Source of the DNA: an uncultured Bacilli bacterium
GTDB lineage: Bacteria > Bacillota_I > Bacilli_A > RFN20 > CAG-288
Length of the DNA stretch: 10,074 bases
Direction of reading: 5' to 3'
Assembly: GCA_934700375.1 (NCBI GenBank)
Contig: CAKUXT010000064.1
Coordinates: forward strand, 1 to 10,074
Part shown: in pieces, positions 4,717 to 10,074 of the stretch
Layout: every line of letters starts with the position of its first letter
Position numbering within the stretch: position 1 is the first letter of the stretch
Translations under genes and position numbers: made by a program
Notes under the pieces: generated by a model
The model's input: the letters and a program-made list of their open reading frames with translations, nothing else
Databases searched by the model: none
Told to the model about the DNA's origin: nothing

Positions 4717-7362
4717 ATGTCAGAGAAAGATGAAAATCTGAATCAGCTGGGAAAAACCGTCAAAGACGAGTCTCAAAAATCAGAAAAGAAACTGACTTTT
4801 GCTTTAGCGGGAAACCCTAACTGCGGTAAGACAACTTTATTTAACTCACTTACCGGATCCACGGCCTATGTCGGAAACTGGCCTGGTGTTACAGTCGAGA
4901 AGAGAAGCGGTGTCTATAAGAACAAGAATGTCGGAGAGGCCGATATCGTCGACCTTCCTGGTATCTACTCCTTATCGCCGTATTCACCGGAAGAAGTCGT
5001 TTCAAGAAACTTCATTCTTGATTCCAAACCGGATTGCGTCATCAATGTCATCGATGGTACAAACTTAGAGAGAAACCTCTATATGACAACACAGATCATG
5101 GAAATGGATGTCCCTGTTGTCATCGCCATCAACATGATCGATGCCGTCAGAAAGAACGGAATGGATATCGACTGCAAGAAGCTTCAGGAAAAATTAGGTG
5201 TTCCTGTCATTGCAGTTTCCGCCTTGAAGAGAGAGAATCTCGACGACTTGATGAAAGCCGCAATTGAGGCCTCCAAGACAAAGAGAGAGGGAACTTCCAT
5301 TCTCTTTGATACCGAAAACGGAGAAATCATCAAAGAAGCAAAAAGTATTTATGAAGCTTCCGGAATCGAAAATCCGCTCTTCCATGCCATCAAAGGCTTA
5401 GAGAACGATGAGATCGAAGTTTCTCTTCATAAAGAAGAAACAGAAAAAGTCAGAGTCCTTTACAAAGGAAGCGAAGACTTTGAATCGATGTCTGCAGATT
5501 TGAGATATAAATACATCACCAAAGAACTCTCCGGCTGCAAAATCGGTGTTGAAAAAGAAGTGAAGACTGCTGAAAAGGAAAAATTATCCATCTCCGATAA
5601 GATCGATAAAGTACTGACCAACAAATGGGCCGGTATTCCGATATTCATCCTCATCCTCTTCATCATCTTCGAACTCACCTTCTCCGAAGACTTGTTCTTC
5701 CTTAACGCAGCAGGTGTCTTCGGCGATAGCGGATTTAACTCCCCAATGGGTTGGATCGGTGCCGGAAGCGGTATTGAATCGCCTGGATTCATTCTTGCCA
5801 ACTTCACCAATTGGTGCACAGGTTGGATTAGCACGTTCTTCTCTGATATCGTGTTGAAAAACGCATCTACCTGGGTGACCGGCATGATCTGCGATGGTAT
5901 CTTAGGCGGCATCTTCGCTGTCATCGGTTTCTTGCCTCAGATTCTCCTTCTGTTCTTCTTCTTCTCATTGATGGAAGACAGCGGCTATATGGCCCGTGTC
6001 GCCTTCATCCTTGATCGTCTGTTTAGAAAATTCGGTCTTTCCGGAAGAGCATTCCTCCCGATGATCATGGGATTCGGATGCGGCGTTCCGGCTATGATGA
6101 ATACCCGTACCTTGACAACAGACAAGGAAAGAACACAGACCATCCGTGTCATTCCTTTCTTCACCTGCTCTGCCAAGCTTCCTATCATCACTGCTATCGC
6201 TGGCGTTCTTCTTTCTTCTTTTGGTATCAAAGGTGCCAGCTATATCACATTCAGCGTCTATGTCGCCGGTATGGCTATTGCTATCATCTCCGTTCTCATC
6301 ATGCACTCCACAACACAGAGAGAAAAGATTCCTCCGTTCATCATGGAGCTTCCTGCCTATCATCTCCCTCAGCCCCGCGCTCTTTCCATCCACATCTGGG
6401 ACAAGGCAAAACACTTTGTCAAGAAGACTTTCACCATCATCCTTTCCTCTACCATCTTAGTCTGGCTGTTCTCCAGAATCAGCTGGGATTGGCATTATCT
6501 TGGACAGGAAGGCATTCTCTTCTCCTACAATGATAACGGCAGCCTCTGGGCAATGGTCGAAGGATTACAGGATGCCATCACAAATGGCGATCTCGACAAT
6601 ACTGTCAAGACCGCTATCGACAACCTTATCGCCTCTGGAAAGATGAGCGAAGATATGTCTCTTGTCGATTACAGCGCCGTCATGAACGATTCCGTCTTAA
6701 AGGATGTCATCGCCGATTACTTTGCCACAACTGAAGTCATTCCGAATATGAATCAGTCTATCTTAGGCTCCTTAGGTTCCTTCTTCGCTCCGTTATTCAC
6801 TCCGATGGGCTGGGGTGTTGCCTGTGCTTATGCACCGCACCTTGTCAGCGCCAACAGCGGATCCTGGGCCTTCTCCGTCTCTGCACTCACCGGTCTTGTC
6901 GCTAAGGAAAACGCAATCGGTACCTTCGGTACACTTGCTTCTTCCTTCAACGGATTAGGACTTCCTGAAGGTGTCTTAGGTGCTATCGATACTGAAGCTG
7001 ATGCCGGTATCGGTGCTGTCACCGCCATTGTCAAAGCTACCTTCCAGACCAACGCCGATGGTTCCTTAGTCGATGAAGTCAAGACTTCCGCTTCCCTTAT
7101 CTCCTTCGTCATGTTCAATGTCACTACCATCCCTTGCTTCGCTTCTGTCGCTACTGCAAAATCCGAATTAATGAATCGCAAAGCCTTCTTAGGCACTATC
7201 GCCTTCTGGCTTGGTGGTTCTTATATTGTCGGCTGCCTCACCTATATGGTCATCGCCTATTGGTGGACATCCTTCATCGTTGTCGCTCTTCTTGCTGCTC
7301 TCTTTGTCGGACTTCATTTCTACAATAAGAAAATGACTGCAAAGGAGGCTTTGGCTGCCTAA
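4717..7362 (+). CDS. feoB: FeoB, ferrous iron transporter
   Basis: This 881-residue membrane protein imports Fe(II). The N-terminal GTPase domain has G1 GNPNCGKT (32-39), the switch I region NWPGVTVEK, G3 DLPG (79-82), G4 NMID (139-142) and G5 SAL (168-170). A helical region (about 175-305) leads to a membrane domain starting near residue 305. It contains both Gate motifs: the first with GFGCGVPAMMNTRTL (Cys455), the second with TTIPCFASVATAKSE (Cys807). The length exceeds the 773 residues of E. coli FeoB. Much of the excess is a segment of about 90 residues (589-678) with 15 Asp/Glu against 3 Lys, probably outside the membrane. The start ATG has GAAAGGA (4701-4707) upstream. Transcription comes from the operator-controlled promoter before feoA. 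The product works with both FeoA proteins and the Cys-rich protein encoded next. Confidence 0.97.
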   Translation: MSEKDENLNQLGKTVKDESQKSEKKLTFALAGNPNCGKTTLFNSLTGSTAYVGNWPGVTVEKRSGVYKNKNVGEADIVDLPGIYSLSPYSPEEVVSRNFILDSKPDCVINVIDGTNLERNLYMTTQIMEMDVPVVIAINMIDAVRKNGMDIDCKKLQEKLGVPVIAVSALKRENLDDLMKAAIEASKTKREGTSILFDTENGEIIKEAKSIYEASGIENPLFHAIKGLENDEIEVSLHKEETEKVRVLYKGSEDFESMSADLRYKYITKELSGCKIGVEKEVKTAEKEKLSISDKIDKVLTNKWAGIPIFILILFIIFELTFSEDLFFLNAAGVFGDSGFNSPMGWIGAGSGIESPGFILANFTNWCTGWISTFFSDIVLKNASTWVTGMICDGILGGIFAVIGFLPQILLLFFFFSLMEDSGYMARVAFILDRLFRKFGLSGRAFLPMIMGFGCGVPAMMNTRTLTTDKERTQTIRVIPFFTCSAKLPIITAIAGVLLSSFGIKGASYITFSVYVAGMAIAIISVLIMHSTTQREKIPPFIMELPAYHLPQPRALSIHIWDKAKHFVKKTFTIILSSTILVWLFSRISWDWHYLGQEGILFSYNDNGSLWAMVEGLQDAITNGDLDNTVKTAIDNLIASGKMSEDMSLVDYSAVMNDSVLKDVIADYFATTEVIPNMNQSILGSLGSFFAPLFTPMGWGVACAYAPHLVSANSGSWAFSVSALTGLVAKENAIGTFGTLASSFNGLGLPEGVLGAIDTEADAGIGAVTAIVKATFQTNADGSLVDEVKTSASLISFVMFNVTTIPCFASVATAKSELMNRKAFLGTIAFWLGGSYIVGCLTYMVIAYWWTSFIVVALLAALFVGLHFYNKKMTAKEALAA

Positions 7363-7363
7363 T

Positions 7364-7621
7364 ATGGTCATGCTTGCTAATATTACCGATATTGTTGCTA
7401 TCACTGTCGTCATTCTCATCTGTGTCGCTCTCATCGCCTTCTTTGCCATCAAAAAGGCAAGAGGCGAAAAGATCGAAGACTGTGATTGCAAAGGTAAAGG
7501 CAAAGAGATGAAAGCCTATTACATGGCTGTCAAGAAAAAAGAAGAGAAACGAAAGAAGAAAGAAGAGAAGAAAAACTGTTGCTGCTGCAACACTGATTCT
7601 TCAGCTTCAAAAAAAGATTAA
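7364..7621 (+). CDS. FeoB-associated Cys-rich membrane protein
   Basis: This 85-residue protein begins one base after the feoB stop. AAAGGAGG (7341-7348) lies inside the feoB end, 15 bases before ATG 7364; ATG 7370 is an alternative but farther away. Residues 9-29 form one membrane helix. The rest is cytoplasmic by the positive-inside rule: a CDC motif (Cys40, Cys42), a Lys/Glu-rich stretch (43-70) probably helical, and a CCCC run (Cys72-75) before a short polar tail. Small proteins with one helix and C-terminal cysteines are often encoded after feoB in Firmicutes and are annotated as FeoB-associated. Their function is not established; binding iron at the transporter exit is a reasonable guess. 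The charged linker and CCCC run make this one longer than the usual form of about 50 residues. Confidence 0.86.
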   Translation: MVMLANITDIVAITVVILICVALIAFFAIKKARGEKIEDCDCKGKGKEMKAYYMAVKKKEEKRKKKEEKKNCCCCNTDSSASKKD

Positions 7622-7664
7622 GGCGAAAATGATTCTATAAGAGTCATTCGCATACCTCCAATCG

Positions 7665-7701
7665 AAATCCCGGGGATGACAGAACCCCGGGATTTTATTT
7701 T
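7665..7701 (+). terminator. Intrinsic terminator of the feo operon
   Basis: AAATCCCGGGG (7665-7675) and CCCCGGGATTT (7685-7695) are perfect 11-bp arms with a 9-base loop, followed by TATTTTG. It lies 44 bases after the last stop. A weaker imperfect hairpin (7623-7651) precedes it. As the mutY gene converges from the right and ends at 7740, the same stem may also terminate that transcript, although its minus-strand tail (ATTTCGATT) is poor. Confidence 0.93.
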
Positions 7702-7739
7702 GTGCAGTTATAAACAATCTATTATTGCAAAGTAAGGTT

Positions 7740-8702
7740 TTAAATATTCTTAAGCAGCTTGCTATAATAAAAAAATGCAGTCGGTATTGTGTACCGAGAA
7801 AGCGAATCAATAGGTACAGATTCCCCTTTCGGTTTCTCTCTTAGAACAACCAGATAACCAGTCATGTTCCAGATGCGATGCGTAAAGACAAAACGTTGGT
7901 CTTCTAGTTTCTTTATCTCCTGATAGATATATCCGTTCTTCTCGCAATAGGATTTCATCTCCTCTAAGCCGAGCTTCTCATCTATTGTCGTAAACTCATA
8001 TAATGAAGCCAATAAGCCTGTTTCTTTCCTTTTATGTATCAGAACCTCGTTCTGATACATAAAGAGAACGATCGTCTTATCTTCCTCTTTGACCTTCGTT
8101 TTCTTTGTGACGACAGGAAAATCAAGTTCTCTGTTGTTCTTATGGGCAAGACAGATAGAAGCAAACGGGCATTTCTCACATAACGGCTTTCCGTTAGGAA
8201 GACAGACCATCTCACCTAAATCCATCAGAGCCTGAAGGTAATCGCCTGGCCTAGATGGTATATTGTCCAAGAAATAGGCTTCTGCTTTTTCTTTTGTTTT
8301 CTTGTCCTTGATATCGTCATAAGACATCGTAAGACGTGAAAAGCTTGTATAATCCCCGATACCAGGTAGTTTCAATAAGTCAGATAGCTTATCAGGAACA
8401 GAAGAAGAATACACCTCTTTCATCTGTTCACAGGCTTTTTTGATATTCCTGATTCTTGAATAATATCCTAATCCTTGCCATAGAAGCTGAAGATCTTCAA
8501 TATCTGCAGCTGCTACACTATCGACATCAGGATATTTTGAAATAAAGCGTAGATAGTAATCTTTTACTGTGTCCACTCTTGTCTGCTGCAGCATAATCTC
8601 ACTGATATAGACATGATAAGGTGTAGGATCTTCACGCCATGGCAGTATACGTCTATGGTTTTTATAAAACGATAAAAGGGAATCAATATATTCTTTTTCC
8701 AT
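7740..8702 (-). CDS. mutY: MutY-like adenine glycosylase lacking the catalytic-Asp segment
   Basis: MutY removes adenine mispaired with 8-oxoguanine or G. This 320-residue protein has the MutY layout: LPWRE near the N-terminus, SEIMLQQT with catalytic Glu35, the WQGLGYYSR helix, the helix-hairpin-helix LPGIGDYTS (112-120), four [4Fe-4S] cysteines (167, 175, 178, 184) and a C-terminal NUDIX-like domain with GLLASLYEF and FVFTHRIWNMTGY. After LPGIGDYTS, family members continue with a helix and a (V/L/I)DGNV motif holding the catalytic Asp before reaching a (F/L)SRL-like segment. Here Ser120 is followed directly by FSRL, so about 22 residues including that Asp are absent, in frame. Base excision is therefore expected to be lost or badly impaired. 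The rest of the frame is intact. There is no Shine-Dalgarno sequence before the ATG and no alternative start. Confidence 0.88.
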   Translation of the reverse strand: MEKEYIDSLLSFYKNHRRILPWREDPTPYHVYISEIMLQQTRVDTVKDYYLRFISKYPDVDSVAAADIEDLQLLWQGLGYYSRIRNIKKACEQMKEVYSSSVPDKLSDLLKLPGIGDYTSFSRLTMSYDDIKDKKTKEKAEAYFLDNIPSRPGDYLQALMDLGEMVCLPNGKPLCEKCPFASICLAHKNNRELDFPVVTKKTKVKEEDKTIVLFMYQNEVLIHKRKETGLLASLYEFTTIDEKLGLEEMKSYCEKNGYIYQEIKKLEDQRFVFTHRIWNMTGYLVVLREKPKGESVPIDSLSRYTIPTAFFYYSKLLKNI

Positions 8703-8708
8703 GATTTG

Positions 8709-8730
8709 ATTGTAGCAGTCTTTTGACTGC
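8709..8730 (-). promoter_or_regulatory. Possible mutY promoter -10 with adjacent palindrome; leaderless start suspected
   Basis: On the minus strand a TACAAT (8709-8714) lies just 6 bases before the mutY ATG, which would put the transcription start at or next to the start codon. Immediately upstream is a perfect inverted repeat GCAGTC-AAAA-GACTGC (8715-8730), in the -35/-10 spacer position. No good -35 is visible (ATGAAA at 17 bases). The palindrome could be an operator. Confidence 0.45.
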
Positions 8731-8790
8731 CTTTCATCAGATATGCTTAGAAATAATACAACTTCAATGTTATATCAAGATTTTCTTGCA

Positions 8791-8828
8791 ATAGAAAACT
8801 CCTGATTGGAGCAAACCAATCAGGAGTT
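8791..8828 (-). terminator. Intrinsic terminator of ppdK
   Basis: AACTCCTGATTGG (8797-8809) and CCAATCAGGAGTT (8816-8828) are perfect 13-bp arms with a 6-base loop. On the minus strand the stem runs into TTTTCTATT. It starts 18 bases after the ppdK stop. It separates ppdK from mutY, so mutY must have its own promoter. Confidence 0.92.
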
Positions 8829-8846
8829 ATTATCAGCAACTAAAGA

Positions 8847-10074
8847 TTAATACTTGTAACCTTCTTCTCTGATCTTAGCCTGTGCAGCAGCAAGTCTGGC
8901 ACCAGGGACACGGAACGGAGAGCAGGAGACATAGTCAACCTTGCAAGCCTGGAAGATAGCGATGGATTCCGGATCGCCACCAGCCTCACCGCAAATACCG
9001 CAGTGGAGTTCAGGGTTGGCAGCCTTACCTTCGCTGACAGAGAGAGCAATCAATCTCTTGACGGCTTCAGAGTCGATGGTCTTGAAAGGATCAAAGTCGA
9101 TAAGGTTGTTGTTGAGGTATTCGTTGATGAATGCAGAATAGTCGTTTCTGGAGAAACCATATGTGAACTGAGTAAGGTCGTTTGTACCATAGGAGAAGTA
9201 AGCGGCATCTTTTCCGAGTTCACCTGCAGTGAGAGCAGATCTAGGAGTTTCGATCATTGTACCAACGATGTACTTCATCTTCTTGTCATAAGCGGATTCA
9301 GCGATGAGCTTATCGGCAACTTCGCTGACCAACTTCTTGACGAAGACGAATTCCTTGTCGGCGATAACCTGAGGAACCATTAAGGAAGCAGTGATCTTAA
9401 CCTTCTTGCCAGCCTTCTTGGAGAGGTCTTCTTCGGCTCTTAAAGCAGCCTTGATGACAGCTTCAGCCTGCATTCTACCGATTTCAGGATAGACGACGTC
9501 CAAACGGCATCCACGGAGACCCATCATCGGGTTAGTCATATGGAGCTGGTTGATTCTGGCCTTGACGGTTTCGATAGTCTTTCCGGACTTCTTGGCAAGA
9601 TCAGCAATATCTTCTTCCTTGATAGGGAGGTATTCATCAAGCGGCGGATCGAGTAATCTGACGTTGATGTTGACACCGCCTAAAGCGATGTACATGTTGT
9701 AGAAGTCTTCTTCCTGGAACTTTTCGAGCTTTTCAAGATACTTGACTCTCTCTTCGGTTGTATCAGAAAGAATCATCTGCTGCATGATGAAGAGTCTGTC
9801 CTTACCACGGAACATATGTTCAGTTCTGCAAAGACCGATGCCTCTTGCGCCGAAGCGGACAGCATTGTGAGCTTCTTCCGGAGTATCGGCATTGGCGAAG
9901 ACCTTGATATCAGCATACTTGTCTGCCCACTTGAGGACCTGGACGAAGTTAGCAATGTCTCCGCCGTCTGTGGTTTCGACAGCACCATCATAGATAGAAC
10001 CGGTGGAACCGTTGATGGAGATGATATCTCCTTCCTTATAAGTATGTCCGCCTAAGCTCATGGTCTTGTTTTCT
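8847..10074 (-). CDS. ppdK: Pyruvate phosphate dikinase, C-terminal part (5' end outside window)
   Basis: The frame is open to the right edge and its first Met in the window (10059-10061) is internal, so about 408 C-terminal residues are present. The enzyme interconverts ATP + pyruvate + Pi with AMP + PEP + PPi in the cytoplasm; in anaerobes it often works in glycolysis. Visible are the end of the phosphohistidine domain (GDIISINGSTGSIYDG) and the PEP/pyruvate-binding barrel. The barrel includes GIGLCRTEHMF, MGLRGCRLDVVYPEI, GTMIETPRSAL, SYGTNDLTQFTYGFSRND and the catalytic-Cys loop HCGICGEAGGDP, followed by YVSCSPFRVPGARLAAAQA. The phosphohistidine itself and the ATP-grasp domain are outside the window. 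In well-known family members the loop reads GEHGGDP; here the His position is Ala (codon 8982-8984). The gene ends at a strong terminator and shares no operon with mutY. Confidence 0.96.
   Translation of the reverse strand, partial: ENKTMSLGGHTYKEGDIISINGSTGSIYDGAVETTDGGDIANFVQVLKWADKYADIKVFANADTPEEAHNAVRFGARGIGLCRTEHMFRGKDRLFIMQQMILSDTTEERVKYLEKLEKFQEEDFYNMYIALGGVNINVRLLDPPLDEYLPIKEEDIADLAKKSGKTIETVKARINQLHMTNPMMGLRGCRLDVVYPEIGRMQAEAVIKAALRAEEDLSKKAGKKVKITASLMVPQVIADKEFVFVKKLVSEVADKLIAESAYDKKMKYIVGTMIETPRSALTAGELGKDAAYFSYGTNDLTQFTYGFSRNDYSAFINEYLNNNLIDFDPFKTIDSEAVKRLIALSVSEGKAANPELHCGICGEAGGDPESIAIFQACKVDYVSCSPFRVPGARLAAAQAKIREEGYKY

Noticed and set aside
5460..5924. Minus-strand frame of 154 codons inside feoB
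   Set aside because: It is opposite well-conserved FeoB sequence and shows no translation signals. It is best explained by codon bias of the real gene.
8341..8346. AAGCTT (HindIII site) exactly at the mutY gap, hinting at a cloning artefact
   Set aside because: A six-base site occurs often by chance, and nothing else in the window looks like vector or construct sequence. The gap itself still needs confirmation from reads.

Overview
The window looks like chromosomal DNA of an anaerobic, low-to-moderate GC Firmicute. The indications are strong GGAGG-type ribosome binding sites, U-tailed intrinsic terminators, TTGAC/TATAAT promoters, a Feo ferrous-iron operon with tandem FeoA proteins, a DtxR/MntR-type regulator and pyruvate phosphate dikinase. 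The style of the proteins suggests class Erysipelotrichia or a close relative. That placement is an impression from the sequences, not a search result. No mobile element, CRISPR array, tRNA or rRNA is visible.

Layout, left to right. (1) 1-3323 (+): two overlapping ABC exporter half-transporter genes, the first cut by the left edge. They form a heterodimeric exporter with one degenerate ATP site, and they end at a strong terminator (3331-3359). (2) 3366-4240: a compact metal-regulatory island. It holds a probable 54-residue membrane protein gene (3422-3586, +) whose promoter carries a palindromic operator between the -35 and -10. It also holds a convergent DtxR/MntR-like repressor gene (3569-3961, -) whose 3' end overlaps the small gene by 18 bp and whose terminator lies inside the small gene. 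The feo promoter follows, with a matching operator. (3) 4240-7621 (+): the feo operon feoA-feoA-feoB plus a Cys-rich FeoB-associated membrane protein, closed by a GC-rich terminator (7665-7701). (4) 7740-8702 (-): a mutY-like gene that appears to lack about 22 residues, including the catalytic aspartate. (5) 8847-10074 (-): the C-terminal part of pyruvate phosphate dikinase, cut by the right edge.

How they work together: the repressor probably senses Fe(II) (or Mn(II)). It would act on the operators GTTAGT-CATA-ACTAAC (3380-3395) and GTTAGC-ATAG-GCTAAC (4210-4225), so the feo operon and the 54-residue protein would be induced together when metal is scarce. The 54-residue gene is therefore the best candidate in the window for an undescribed component of iron homeostasis. 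Its transcript also has the potential to run antisense through the whole repressor gene. The second strong observation is the MutY that keeps its Fe-S ligands, catalytic Glu and C-terminal domain but has lost the segment carrying the catalytic Asp.
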